Below are positions 33,421 to 42,936 of a DNA stretch of 64,000 nucleotides, piece after piece. The stretch's first letter is position 1; each line of letters starts with the position of its first letter. A program made the translations under genes and the position numbers. This DNA comes from an uncultured Lachnospiraceae bacterium (GTDB lineage Bacteria > Bacillota > Clostridia > Lachnospirales > Lachnospiraceae): the NCBI GenBank assembly GCA_947564735.1, contig CANOEC010000007.1, positions 62,001-126,000 on the forward strand. The letters run 5' to 3'. Below the pieces are notes generated by a model. It had not been told where the DNA came from. It worked only from the letters and a program-made list of their open reading frames with translations, and searched no databases.

Positions 33421-34758
33421 TTACTTATTGTCCTTTCTCTCTCTTATAATAAATTTTAACGGCGTTCCGCGAAATCCAAATGTTTCTCTAATCTGGTTCT
33501 CCAGATACCGTGTATAGGAGAAATGCATCAGTTCCTTATCATTGACAAAAATAACAAAGGTAGGCGGCTTCACCGCTGCCTGCGTAATATAATATAAGCG
33601 CAGTCTCTTTCCCTTGTCAGAAGGCGGCTGTTGCAGCGCCACTGCTTCTGCCATAATTTCATTGAGTACGCCTGTCGCTATGCGCATGGAATGATTTTCA
33701 TTGACGGCATCTATCATTTCATACAATTTCGGCAGCCGCTGCCCGGTCACTGCAGAAATAAATAAGATTTCAGCATATGGCATAAAAGAAAGCACCTGTC
33801 TGATCCTCTGCGTATACTCATTTACCGTCTGATTATCCTTCTTAATGGCATCCCATTTATTAACGGCTATAATCGTCGCCTTACCGCGGTCATGCGCGAT
33901 GCCGGCTATCTTCGCATCCTGCTCCGTCACGCCTTCCACAGCATCTATGACGAGCACAACGATATCCGCACGCTCTACCGCTGAAACGGTACGAATAATC
34001 ATATACTTTTCCAGCTCTTCTTTAATCTTGTTCTTACGGCGCAGTCCTGCCGTATCGATAAAGACATATTCCCTGCCGTTGTGCGTAATCTCCGTGTCTA
34101 TTGCGTCCCTCGTCGTGCCAGCGATATCCGATACAATAACCCGGTTCTCCCCTATCAGCTTATTGATGATAGAAGATTTCCCGACGTTCGGTTTCCCTAC
34201 AATAGCAACCTTGATTCGTTCATCCTCTTCCTCCTCCGCCGCTTTCTTATCGAAGTAGGAAGTCACCTCATCGAGCAGCTCACCGAATCCCAGCATATTT
34301 GTTGCGGAAATCGCAAACGGCTCACCAATCCCAAGATTGTAGAATTCATAGACATCCGCCATATATTTGTCGAAGCTGTCCACCTTATTAACGGTCAGAA
34401 TCACCGGTTTATGGGAACGGCGCAGCATATCCGCCACCTTGGAATCTGCGTCCACCAATCCCTGCTTCACATCTACCATAAAAATAATCACGTCAGCCGT
34501 ATCAATGGCAATCTGCGCCTGCTCCCGCATCTGTGAAAGAATCACATCCCTGCTGTCGGGTTCAATCCCACCTGTGTCTATCAACGTAAAATTCATATCC
34601 AGCCATGAAACATCTGCATAGATGCGGTCTCTGGTAATCCCCGGCGTATCTTTGACAATTGATATCTTTTCACCTGCCAGTGCATTGAACAGTGTGGACT
34701 TTCCCACATTAGGTCTTCCCACGACCGCCACAATCGGCTTGGCTTTTCCCTTACCCAT
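33421..34758 (-). CDS. der: Ribosome biogenesis GTPase Der (EngA)
   Basis: Der is a double GTPase needed for 50S ribosome assembly. The 445-residue protein has two G domains: GRPNVGKST at about 12 with DTGGIEPDSRD and NKVDS, and GKPNVGKSS at about 186 with DTAGLRRKNKI and NKWD. A C-terminal KH-like domain (about 350-445) follows. It lies between the DUF512 gene (90 bp upstream) and plsY (2 bp). The binding site before the ATG at 34758 is weak. The gene order is standard for Clostridia. Confidence 0.96.
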   Translation of the reverse strand: MGKGKAKPIVAVVGRPNVGKSTLFNALAGEKISIVKDTPGITRDRIYADVSWLDMNFTLIDTGGIEPDSRDVILSQMREQAQIAIDTADVIIFMVDVKQGLVDADSKVADMLRRSHKPVILTVNKVDSFDKYMADVYEFYNLGIGEPFAISATNMLGFGELLDEVTSYFDKKAAEEEEDERIKVAIVGKPNVGKSSIINKLIGENRVIVSDIAGTTRDAIDTEITHNGREYVFIDTAGLRRKNKIKEELEKYMIIRTVSAVERADIVVLVIDAVEGVTEQDAKIAGIAHDRGKATIIAVNKWDAIKKDNQTVNEYTQRIRQVLSFMPYAEILFISAVTGQRLPKLYEMIDAVNENHSMRIATGVLNEIMAEAVALQQPPSDKGKRLRLYYITQAAVKPPTFVIFVNDKELMHFSYTRYLENQIRETFGFRGTPLKFIIRERKDNK

Positions 34759-34848
34759 TATTAATAACCATGCCCTTTCTCACCCTGCGAATCTAAACCG
34801 CAGGCGATAACACACTACCTGACGTATCCCATACGTCCCGTCGTCCTT

Positions 34849-36177
34849 CTATTTTCCCAATACCGTATGCACAAAATCATACCCGCTTGATTTTACAATA
34901 TCTACCTGCACTTGTAAAGCCCTTTCCATCTCATCCACCGTCACGTCATCCAGAAAATACTCTTCGCCGCTGCGCAGCACATTCTGCGGCAGCAGTAGTC
35001 TTTCCCCTAACGTCTGTCCTGTTAACTGACGGATAATATCCTGTCCTGTCAACAAACCGGAAACCGTAATCTGCTCCCCGAAAAAATCATTTCTGATTGC
35101 ATAGACATGTATGGTAAGACCTGTAAAGATCTTCATCATCTGCTCCGCCATCTCCAAGATATATGGATAGGCAAGTCTGCCCGTCACCATGGAAAGCTCC
35201 TCACAGCATCCGGCATACCGTCCCATATCCTGTTTAAGAGCGTCCATTGCCTCTTCAAACTCGTCTATCAGCAGTCTGAGCATTCCCACGCCGTTCTCCA
35301 GCTGAAGATAACCGTCATAGCGTTCTGCCTCCGGCAGCGCCTGTCCCGCCAGTAAATACCACTCATCGGACGCGTGTACAAAATGAACACCATGCCCGGC
35401 ATAAATCTTTTGCTGCCAGTCATGAATGCATTGCAGCACTTTCTTGGCATCCTCCCGATCAAAGGGCTCTAACGGGTAAAGCCCGTCCCGAAACTTCGTC
35501 AGCCCCACCGGCACGACGGAAACACTCTCCAGATGCGGCAGATATGCAGTCAAATCCGCAATGCTGCGCTCCAGCTCTTCTCCATCATTGATATCCTTGC
35601 AAAGTACAATCTGACCGTTCATGGTAATCCCGGCATCATACAGCTTCTTAACCTTAGAAAGCGCCCGTCCTGCAAACCGGTTATTTAACATCATACAGCG
35701 CAGCTTGGGATTCGTCGTCTGAAAAGAAATATTAATCGGAGAAAGATGGTATCTGATAATGCGTTCCACATCGTCGTCAGTCATATTAGTTAATGTTACA
35801 TAATTGCCCTGCAAAAAGGATAACCGAGAATCATCGTCTTTGAAATACAACGTTTCCCTCATTCCTTTCGGCATCTGGTCTATAAAACAAAAAATACACC
35901 GATTATGACAGGAGCGATACTCGTCCATCAGCCCGTTCTCAAAGACAATTCCAAGGTCATCGTCATACTCCTTGTCGATCTCTAACAGCCATTCTTCTCC
36001 GTTCTGTTTACGGATCAGCACTTCTATATATTCGTCTTGAACCAGATACCGGTAATCAAAAATATCCTTAATTTCCTGTCCGTTGACTGCTATCAGCCAG
36101 TCTCCTTGTTCAATCCCCATCTCTTCCGCGATGGAACCGCTTTCAATCTTGCGGATAATATGTTTTGTTCTTTTCAT
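34849..36177 (-). CDS. PDZ and radical-SAM DUF512 protein
   Basis: A 442-residue protein. It begins with a PDZ-like domain (about 5-75, SGSIAEEMGIEQGDWLIAVNG), then a radical-SAM-like core whose cluster motif CHNRCIFCF (Cx3Cx2C, about 90-98) should hold a 4Fe-4S cluster, and the DUF512 region to the end. DUF512 proteins are conserved in Clostridia beside der. Their biochemical role is not settled to my knowledge. It is the first gene of the DUF512-der-plsY-gpsA operon. Its promoter overlaps that of prs on the opposite strand. The binding site before the ATG at 36177 is weak (GGATAGCG). Confidence 0.88.
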   Translation of the reverse strand: MKRTKHIIRKIESGSIAEEMGIEQGDWLIAVNGQEIKDIFDYRYLVQDEYIEVLIRKQNGEEWLLEIDKEYDDDLGIVFENGLMDEYRSCHNRCIFCFIDQMPKGMRETLYFKDDDSRLSFLQGNYVTLTNMTDDDVERIIRYHLSPINISFQTTNPKLRCMMLNNRFAGRALSKVKKLYDAGITMNGQIVLCKDINDGEELERSIADLTAYLPHLESVSVVPVGLTKFRDGLYPLEPFDREDAKKVLQCIHDWQQKIYAGHGVHFVHASDEWYLLAGQALPEAERYDGYLQLENGVGMLRLLIDEFEEAMDALKQDMGRYAGCCEELSMVTGRLAYPYILEMAEQMMKIFTGLTIHVYAIRNDFFGEQITVSGLLTGQDIIRQLTGQTLGERLLLPQNVLRSGEEYFLDDVTVDEMERALQVQVDIVKSSGYDFVHTVLGK

Positions 36178-36278
36178 TATCGCTATCCAACCACCATGTA
36201 GATTTGTCCGGCATACACGGTATCCTGCCGCCGTTTATGCTTCCTGCAGCAGTCTTTGTATGCGTGCCGGCTGTCTAT

Positions 36279-36334
36279 ATTCTACTAGAATTTTCTTGAC
36301 GTGTCACTAGCATAATGATATAAAATAAGTGACA
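36279..36334. promoter_or_regulatory. Overlapping divergent promoters of prs (+) and the DUF512 operon (-) with an inverted repeat
   Basis: Plus strand: TTGACG (36296-36301), 17-nt spacer, TATAAA (36319-36324) for prs. Minus strand: GTGACA (36302-36307), 17-nt spacer, TAGAAT (36279-36284) for DUF512. The two -35 boxes are adjacent. An inverted repeat, TGTCACT (36302-36308) and AGTGACA (36328-36334), brackets the prs -10 and covers the other -35, a good place for a shared operator. Confidence 0.6.
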
Positions 36335-36375
36335 GCATGTGGCTGATTTTTCATGTAACAATTCAGGAGGTCAGT

Positions 36376-37569
36376 ATGCCTAATACAGAAGAATTAAAGC
36401 ACGCCATGCCGGTTGCTCCGGTGAAGCTGCTCACTACAAAATCTGCTTTGCCTCTGGCAAATAAGGTCAATAATTATCTCGTAGATTTCCGTAAGAGTCT
36501 GGATAACAGCTTTAAGAAAGACCCTGCTTTTCATGGGTATATGGAAGAAAACTACCTTGTGGAAGTAGAGTGTCCCCGTTTCGGAACCGGTGAGGCGAAA
36601 GGTGTCCTCTCCTCGTCTGTCCGTGGTAAGGATGTCTTCATTCTGATGGATGTATGTAATCACAGCATCACATATAAAATGAATAACTTTGTCAATCATA
36701 TGTCCCCCGATGACCACTATCAGGACTTAAAGAGAATCATCGCCGCCATCAACGGCAAGGCGCACCGCGTCAACGTGATCATGCCTTTTCTCTATGAAGG
36801 CAGACAGCATAAACGAAACGGAAGGGAATCTTTAGACTGCGCTTACGCAATCAAAGAACTGATGGATATGGGCGTATCCAATTTCATCACCTTTGACGCC
36901 CATGATCCAAGAGTACAAAATTCTGTCCCCATCCGGGGTTTTGATAATTTTACGCCGCCCTATCAGTTTATCCGTGCGCTGCTTCGCACGGAAAAAGACT
37001 TAATCATAGACAAAGAACACACGATTGTCATCAGTCCGGACGAAGGCGCACTGGACAGGGCCGTCTACTTTGCCAACGTAGTCGGTGTGGACGTCGGTAT
37101 GTTCTATAAACGCCGCGACTACTCTACCATCGTAAACGGCAAGAATCCCATTGTCGCACATGAGTTTCTTGGCGATAACCTTGACGGCAAAGACGCCATC
37201 ATCATTGACGATATGATATCTTCCGGCGGCAGTATGATTGACACCGCCAAACAATTGAAGAAAATGAACGCCAAACGTGTCTTTATCTGCTGCACGTTCG
37301 GATTGTTTACCGATGGGCTTCTCTCTTTTGACGAGGCGTATGAGAAATGCTATTTCGATAGAATTATCTCCACCAATCTCTGTTATCAGCCGCCCGAATT
37401 AAAAGAAAAACCTTACTACGTAGAAGCAGATATGAGTAAATTTATTGCTTCCATCGTAGACTTCATGAATCATGACGCATCCATGGCAAATATTTACACG
37501 CCCACCGACAAGATCCATCAGATTCTTGACAAATATAACAATCGCGAGATGAGCGGTCTGGATTTGTAA
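36376..37569 (+). CDS. prs: Ribose-phosphate pyrophosphokinase, long variant
   Basis: This enzyme makes PRPP from ribose 5-phosphate and ATP for nucleotides, His, Trp and NAD. The 397-residue protein is longer than the classical 310-320 residue Prs and has an N-terminal extension of about 50 residues. Seen are ITFDAHDPRVQN (the flexible-loop region), the PRPP loop VIIDDMISSGGSMIDTA near 275-291, and TNLCYQPPELKEKPYY near the end. The ATG at 36376 is 5 nt after AGGAGG; an earlier in-frame ATG at 36337 lacks a site. It is a single plus-strand gene with its own promoter and terminator. Confidence 0.92.
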   Translation: MPNTEELKHAMPVAPVKLLTTKSALPLANKVNNYLVDFRKSLDNSFKKDPAFHGYMEENYLVEVECPRFGTGEAKGVLSSSVRGKDVFILMDVCNHSITYKMNNFVNHMSPDDHYQDLKRIIAAINGKAHRVNVIMPFLYEGRQHKRNGRESLDCAYAIKELMDMGVSNFITFDAHDPRVQNSVPIRGFDNFTPPYQFIRALLRTEKDLIIDKEHTIVISPDEGALDRAVYFANVVGVDVGMFYKRRDYSTIVNGKNPIVAHEFLGDNLDGKDAIIIDDMISSGGSMIDTAKQLKKMNAKRVFICCTFGLFTDGLLSFDEAYEKCYFDRIISTNLCYQPPELKEKPYYVEADMSKFIASIVDFMNHDASMANIYTPTDKIHQILDKYNNREMSGLDL

Positions 37570-37613
37570 ATGACCGCATAACCAGACATCCCTGCCGTTT
37601 GTGTTGAACCGAC

Positions 37614-37651
37614 AAACAGCCCGGTACTCCTTTTGGACTACCGGGCTGTTT
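37614..37651. terminator. Bidirectional terminator after prs
   Basis: AAACAGCCCGGTA (37614-37626) pairs with TACCGGGCTGTTT (37639-37651) around a 12-nt loop. It serves prs (+) and the convergent sensor kinase gene (-). Confidence 0.88.
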
Positions 37652-37681
37652 ATATCTCGTATATTATCTGCCTATTAAGTT

Positions 37682-40369
37682 TTACTCCTTTGCCAGCGGG
37701 AATGTCAGAATCACCTTAAATAAATCCCCGTCCAGCTGAATCTCAAAAGTACCCTTCTGAGCTTCCGTCAGATTCTTGGCAATGGATAATCCCAGCCCGC
37801 TCCCTTCTGTCGTCCTTGATTCATCTCCTCTGATAAACCGCTCCGTCAGTTCATCCGGATTGCAGTTGAGCGGAGATTCCGATATATTCTTGACAGCCAG
37901 CGCGATATAACCTGCATGTTCCGGGAAACTGTCAATCGTCAGATAAACGCGCGTGCCTTCCATTGCATACTTAAAAATATTGTTGAACAAATTCTCTATC
38001 ACACGCCAGATTCTCCGGCTGTCCGCCTCAATCACCGCATTCGTCACGTTGACATTCATGACTGTCGTCAGATGCTTTTGCTCAAATTTCTCGGAAAACT
38101 CCCCGATTGTCTGATTCATCAATTCTGTCAGATTAATCTTTTCAAAATGCAGATTGATATTTCCGGAAGAAATCTTGCTGGCTTCCACAAGGTCATCCGT
38201 CAACTGTTTCAAGCGCTGTGACTTTTCATCGAGCACACGGATGTAATTCTGTACCTTCTCATTATCAACCTGCTCTCTCTTAATTAAGTCTACATAGTTG
38301 ATAATGGATGTGAGCGGCGTCTTGATATCATGGGATACATTCGTAATCAGATCGGCTTTCATACGCTCGTCTTTCATGCTGATCTCCACTGCATCTTTAA
38401 TTCCCTTGCCAATACTATTCACCGAATGCGCCAACGTCAAATTGTCACCATGCAGATTATCCGTATTCACCTGATATTCTAACTGTCCGCCCGCAATCGA
38501 CTCAATTCCATTCACAATCCCCTGCTTTTCTTTCGCATTCCGGTAAATCATATTTCCAATAAGACCATCCAATGCAACTGCAAACAAAAGCGTGATGCCG
38601 CTTCCGATTCCGTCCGCCGCAAATGCACCCAAGAGCAAGATAAAGTTGAACAAAAGAAAGCACCCGTAAGGAACCCATGTCCTAAGCACAATATTGCCGT
38701 TATCATACACTTTCCATGCAAACTGCTTCATCTTGCGCACCAATCTGCGCAGATAGCTGTTCTTCCACAAAGTCCGCGCCTTGATTCTTCTGGCGAAACT
38801 GTAAAAAAAGAACATCATAACAGCGTCCGTCACAAAAGCCCCTGCCGCCAGTAATCCTTTAAACCATTCCTCATAGAGCACGCCTTCCGACGCCGATACA
38901 ATATCTCCGGGACTGATATTTGTCAATTCAATCACCACGATCAATACCCATACGGCTAAAATCATGGCGCCTGCTGCAATGAGAACCGCCACTTCCGTTG
39001 GCACATGTTCAAAAGATTCCAGACGGATATATGGTCTTCCTTCCTCATCCACATCCCTGCCGGCTGTCATTGTCAGATAGAACAGCAAAACCATATACAA
39101 GCCAAGCGACGCTATTGCCACCGCTATCCACTGCCAGAAATGCGGCGTATAATTTCCATATCCCGTAGCTCCCTGCGTAAACACATCGGATACCGGATAT
39201 GTGGTATCGACATTAATCCATATCTTTACGCTTTCCGGATAGGCGTAGTCATAGCTGTTCAATATTTCCCTGACGGTTTCTTCCGCAATGGTCGTGTTGG
39301 TCTGATAAACCATCTCCGACGGACTGTAATAAATATACTTGCCCTCTTTACTGATTAATTCATAGAGATAATCTGTTTTCTCCCCGGACTCCATAGACTC
39401 CGTTACACGCTCCAGTACATTCTTATCTTTCAGATTGCTGTAGAGCTGTGTCTTATCCGCCACTGTCTTCATAATCACATAGGACACGTTGGAGTTCTTC
39501 GGATGAAAATATTCTCCGTAATCCAGATACTCTTCATAATTATAGGAAAGACTCTGCGCAGCATTCTGTACATTATGACATAAATCATAGTACAACTCCC
39601 AGTCAGAGACATATTCTTCCAGATTTTTCCCCTCTGCAGTCTTATAGCGGTTAACCATAATATGGTAGGAATCTGTCTCTTCTTCCGTATATTCTTCGTC
39701 TTCCTCCCAGTATGTCTCGTCATCGCCCGTATCCACCCATAACTGATTGGCAGACACATCGTTCACGAACGTGTAGGACTCCACATCGGACTTCATATAA
39801 CTGGCATCGGACGTATTGTAATATCCACTCTTCGGATCGATGACGGTCACCCGTGTCTTATCTGCAAGAAATGCCCCTGCCTGTGCCAGCGTCATATTCG
39901 TGTTCGTCCATTCAAAACCATAGTTCGCCCATTTGAGCAGATCGCCCAGCTCATAATCTGCCGTCACATATTGTTCCGGAAGCCCAATATCACGATAGTT
40001 ATATGCCGTGACATCAATCACCTTGCCGCCGTCAAAACTGCCGTCCGTCTCCAACTGGCTTCTCACGACACCGTACCGGATAATATCCGCAACCGCATAT
40101 CCGAAGATACCGTTAAACACATCGGATTCCTCATAACGCTCCCCTTGATACCGGTATCCCATATCAAACCTCAGAACGCTGTTCCTAAACCCGCCAATCT
40201 CCACAAGTGAACCACATGCCACTATGAAAACAGCAAGCGCAAGAACGGCAAAGGAAACATGCTGGAGAAAGCAAAGCATCCTCCGCACTATCCGGCTCGG
40301 CTTTTTTTGTCTTTTCGGTCTTCTTTCCCTTTTTTCCTTTACCTTTTTTTCTTTCTCTTCTTTTCCCAT
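37682..40369 (-). CDS. Sensor histidine kinase with large extracellular domain
   Basis: An 895-residue kinase. A basic cytosolic start (Lys/Arg/Glu-rich, 1-35) precedes a membrane segment (about 40-62). A large external domain of about 350 residues, rich in Tyr, Asp and Glu, comes next, then five to six further membrane segments (about 420-630). The cytosolic end has a HAMP-like linker, HisKA with NVSHDIKTPLTSI (phosphorylated His), and HATPase_c with ENLFNNIFKYA and GSGLGLSIAKNL. The G1 box is replaced by KNISESPLNCNPDEL, as in other kinases of this Gram-positive class. GGAGGAAGAG precedes the ATG at 40369. Its partner regulator lies 73 bp upstream. The signal is unknown. Confidence 0.88.
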   Translation of the reverse strand: MGKEEKEKKVKEKRERRPKRQKKPSRIVRRMLCFLQHVSFAVLALAVFIVACGSLVEIGGFRNSVLRFDMGYRYQGERYEESDVFNGIFGYAVADIIRYGVVRSQLETDGSFDGGKVIDVTAYNYRDIGLPEQYVTADYELGDLLKWANYGFEWTNTNMTLAQAGAFLADKTRVTVIDPKSGYYNTSDASYMKSDVESYTFVNDVSANQLWVDTGDDETYWEEDEEYTEEETDSYHIMVNRYKTAEGKNLEEYVSDWELYYDLCHNVQNAAQSLSYNYEEYLDYGEYFHPKNSNVSYVIMKTVADKTQLYSNLKDKNVLERVTESMESGEKTDYLYELISKEGKYIYYSPSEMVYQTNTTIAEETVREILNSYDYAYPESVKIWINVDTTYPVSDVFTQGATGYGNYTPHFWQWIAVAIASLGLYMVLLFYLTMTAGRDVDEEGRPYIRLESFEHVPTEVAVLIAAGAMILAVWVLIVVIELTNISPGDIVSASEGVLYEEWFKGLLAAGAFVTDAVMMFFFYSFARRIKARTLWKNSYLRRLVRKMKQFAWKVYDNGNIVLRTWVPYGCFLLFNFILLLGAFAADGIGSGITLLFAVALDGLIGNMIYRNAKEKQGIVNGIESIAGGQLEYQVNTDNLHGDNLTLAHSVNSIGKGIKDAVEISMKDERMKADLITNVSHDIKTPLTSIINYVDLIKREQVDNEKVQNYIRVLDEKSQRLKQLTDDLVEASKISSGNINLHFEKINLTELMNQTIGEFSEKFEQKHLTTVMNVNVTNAVIEADSRRIWRVIENLFNNIFKYAMEGTRVYLTIDSFPEHAGYIALAVKNISESPLNCNPDELTERFIRGDESRTTEGSGLGLSIAKNLTEAQKGTFEIQLDGDLFKVILTFPLAKE

Positions 40370-40442
40370 CTCTTCCTCCACGCACATGCTTTTGTGCCCG
40401 TAAGTCCAATTCTGCGGGGGACATGAGACATGCGTCCTCCGT

Positions 40443-41135
40443 CTACTGCTTCTCTATCTTGTAGCCGACGCCCCACACCACCTTTAAATATCTTGGCTCC
40501 TTCGGATTAATTTCAATCTTTTCACGAATGTGCCTGATATGGACCGCAACCGTATTATCGGCTCCGATTGCCTCCTCGTTCCAAATACTCTCGTATATCT
40601 GGTCTATGGAAAACACCCTTCCGCAGTTTTTAACGAGCAGCAGTAGAATATTGTACTCAATCGGCGTCAGCCTTACTGTCTCTCCGTCCACCGTCACTTC
40701 CTTCGTGTCGTCGTTGATACATAATCCGCCCACTTGAAAGAGTGCATTGTTCTCCGTATTCAGATTCCCAAGCGTGGTATATCTTCTCAAGTTAGACTTT
40801 ACCCTTGCCACCAGCTCCAGCGGATTAAAAGGCTTCGTCACATAGTCGTCCGCCCCTATGTTCAGACCGAGAATCTTGTCATTATCCTCCGATTTTGCTG
40901 ATAAAATGATAATCGGAATACTGGAATACTCCCGAATTTTTAAGGTGGCATGAATCCCGTCCAGTTTCGGCATCATGATGTCAATCAATAACAAATGAAT
41001 CTGCTGCTCTTTCAGAATCTTAATTGCCTGTTCTCCGTCATAAGCCTTAAAAATGGTATATCCTTCCTGCAGCAGATAAATCTCAATCGCATCCACAATT
41101 TCCTTATCATCATCACATACAAGAATGTTCGCCAT
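40443..41135 (-). CDS. OmpR/PhoB-family response regulator
   Basis: A 230-residue DNA-binding regulator. The receiver has ILVCDDDKEIV, phosphoacceptor Asp in LLIDIMMPKLDG and Lys in YVTKPFNPLELVARV. The winged helix (about 130-230) shows LTPIEYNILLLLVKNCGRVF, AVHIRHIREKIE and a closing VVWGVGYKIEK. GGAGGTGCAGAC precedes the ATG. It is cotranscribed with the sensor kinase that follows. The upstream gap of 100 bp to pgeF has no clear promoter. Confidence 0.94.
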   Translation of the reverse strand: MANILVCDDDKEIVDAIEIYLLQEGYTIFKAYDGEQAIKILKEQQIHLLLIDIMMPKLDGIHATLKIREYSSIPIIILSAKSEDNDKILGLNIGADDYVTKPFNPLELVARVKSNLRRYTTLGNLNTENNALFQVGGLCINDDTKEVTVDGETVRLTPIEYNILLLLVKNCGRVFSIDQIYESIWNEEAIGADNTVAVHIRHIREKIEINPKEPRYLKVVWGVGYKIEKQ

Positions 41136-41235
41136 GTCTGCACCTCCGCCCTCTCACGTTCTTTCGTTTCTGTCTCATGTTACTATTAAATCATATATTC
41201 CTAAAGGAAAAGCTGGGAAAATCTTTAAGGTTTTC

Positions 41236-42117
41236 TTAAATCAAGCCCATAAAAGCGCCGAGGTTTCCTCTTCTTCCCCTGCTCGCTCTATGAGAAAAAA
41301 GATATTCGCTATTGTGACAAGTGCAGATATCCGTGACCTGAATCTGTCCCGCCGGAATGCCCGCCTCCTGCAGCACAATCGCATTGGCACGCCACAAATC
41401 AAGCTGATATTTGCCGTTTCCTTTCTTCTGCAAAATTTCATCCGTCTGCCCCTGTCCTTTAAATTCCTTTGCAAATGCATCGGCAACATCCTCGCTTACC
41501 TCATAGCATTCCTGACAAATCGAAGGTCCCACAGCCGCAACAATGTCTGCCGGACTACTGCCGTATACTTCTCTCATTTTCTCCGTTACACATCTGCCCA
41601 TCCGCGCCACCGTGCCTCTCCAGCCGGAATGTGCCAGTGCAATGGCATGTTTCCTCGTATCTACAAAATACAAGGGAACACAGTCCGCATAGAAGGTCGC
41701 AAGCACAAGCCCCGGCACATCCGTTAAGAGCCCATCTATATCCGCATAATCCCGCGGCTTTATGATTCCCTTACCGCCGTCTTCCTTTACTGCTACTTTC
41801 AAGTTCGTTGTATGCGTCTGATCAGAACAGACAATGTCTCCAAGTCCACATTGAAGGACTCCCGCAATCCGTCTGAAATTCTCGTCAACGGCTTCCTTAT
41901 CGTCTCCTCTCGTATAGCTCAAATTCATTGTGCTATAGATATCCCTGCTGACACCGCCTTTCCGCGTGGTAAAGAGATGTCTCACCAGACCAGTCTGTTC
42001 CAGCAGTGGGAACGTCAGGTACTCCATTTCCTTCTCTTTCTTTATCGTCATCCGCATTCTGCTCTCATGTCTGTATAATTCCATCAATGTCTCCATCCCT
42101 TCTTTTCCGTCTGCCAT
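41236..42117 (-). CDS. pgeF: Multicopper-polyphenol-oxidase-fold purine nucleoside phosphorylase (YlmD/LACC1 family)
   Basis: A 293-residue protein of the DUF152/LACC1 family. Members cleave adenosine and other purine nucleosides, and E. coli PgeF edits wrongly built peptidoglycan precursors. The zinc-site residues are seen in DQTHTTNL, FYADCVPLYF and ALAHSGWRGT, with AAVGPSICQECYEV and the C-terminal CTCHNSEYLFSHRASRG. GGAGG precedes the ATG. The first 40 residues are poorly conserved, so a later start (MEYLTFPLLEQTG) is possible. It ends the long block that begins with lepB at 47.6 kb. Confidence 0.85.
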   Translation of the reverse strand: MADGKEGMETLMELYRHESRMRMTIKKEKEMEYLTFPLLEQTGLVRHLFTTRKGGVSRDIYSTMNLSYTRGDDKEAVDENFRRIAGVLQCGLGDIVCSDQTHTTNLKVAVKEDGGKGIIKPRDYADIDGLLTDVPGLVLATFYADCVPLYFVDTRKHAIALAHSGWRGTVARMGRCVTEKMREVYGSSPADIVAAVGPSICQECYEVSEDVADAFAKEFKGQGQTDEILQKKGNGKYQLDLWRANAIVLQEAGIPAGQIQVTDICTCHNSEYLFSHRASRGRRGNLGAFMGLI

Positions 42118-42168
42118 ATCCGCCTCCCGTATATACCGGCAGGACAGTTCACGATACGGATACTGATT

Positions 42169-42531
42169 TTATCGTGACCGCGCCACATAATAAAAAGCAT
42201 TCTTAATCCATGTCACCTGTTCTTTATCTACTGCAACCACATCGAAACGTATCGGGACATTTTCGCCGCACCCATGCAGCATGCGATAATAATCCGCTAC
42301 CCGGCATATTTTCTTCTGCTTGGCAAAGCCTACCGCTTCCGCTGCGCTCCCCTTCCCGGAACCACTCCGGTACTTTACCTCAAAAAACACAAGATACGAT
42401 CCGTCATATCCGATTATATCCACTTCTCCCTGCCTGCAACGAAAGTTCTGCTCCTTAATCTCAATACCGCAAGACAGTAAATAGGCACAGACCTGTTCTT
42501 CCTTCTGTGCCCCTATTTTTCTTGTATTCAT
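42169..42531 (-). CDS. yraN: YraN-family endonuclease-like protein (UPF0102)
   Basis: A 120-residue protein of the UPF0102 family with a restriction-endonuclease-like core: GAQKEEQVCAYLLSCG, FRCRQGEVDIIGYDG (the E-V-D-I stretch) and FFEVKYRSG (ExK-type motif). The catalytic residues are present, but no function has been fixed for the family. GAGG lies 5 nt before the ATG. In many bacteria yraN is found near rnhB, as here. Spacing to ylqH is 52 bp and to pgeF 51 bp. Confidence 0.88.
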   Translation of the reverse strand: MNTRKIGAQKEEQVCAYLLSCGIEIKEQNFRCRQGEVDIIGYDGSYLVFFEVKYRSGSGKGSAAEAVGFAKQKKICRVADYYRMLHGCGENVPIRFDVVAVDKEQVTWIKNAFYYVARSR

Positions 42532-42583
42532 CTATGCCTCATTTCTAAAACGCACTGACACTGCCATTTACCGGAAAGCCCTG

Positions 42584-42868
42584 CTATTTTGACAGCTTCG
42601 ACTTAATCTTATCCATGGAATCCACGAAGATAAGAATTTCGGCGACTACTTCATATAACTCCGGCGGAATCATATCCCCTATTTCCAGACGCGACAAAGT
42701 ATCCGCCAGCTTATCATCACGATGTACCGGCACATCGGCTTCTTTCGCCTTCTCGATAATATGTTCCGCCAGTTCTCCTCTGCCAGATGCAATGACGCGC
42801 GGCGCATCTTCTGAAGGATTGTACTCTAAGGCAATCGCCTGTTTTGGCTTCTTTTTCTCTTCTTTCAC
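42584..42868 (-). CDS. ylqH: FlhB C-terminal-like protein (YlqH)
   Basis: A 94-residue soluble protein matching the cytosolic domain of the FlhB/YscU export switch: AIALEYNPSEDAPRVIASGRG, then VPVHRDDKLADTLSRLEIGDMIPPELYEVVAEIL. The Asn-Pro-Thr-His cleavage motif of true FlhB is replaced by NPSE, and there is no membrane domain. I place the start at GTG 42868, since GGAGG lies 9 nt upstream and the earlier GTG at 42904 has none. It follows ylqG, as in Bacillus subtilis. No flagellar genes are nearby. Confidence 0.85.
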   Translation of the reverse strand: MKEEKKKPKQAIALEYNPSEDAPRVIASGRGELAEHIIEKAKEADVPVHRDDKLADTLSRLEIGDMIPPELYEVVAEILIFVDSMDKIKSKLSK

Positions 42869-42936
42869 GACTGCTTCCCTCCACGCCGTTTCCTGTAACG
42901 GCACACTTTTTACACAATACTCTGCCTGCTGACGGC

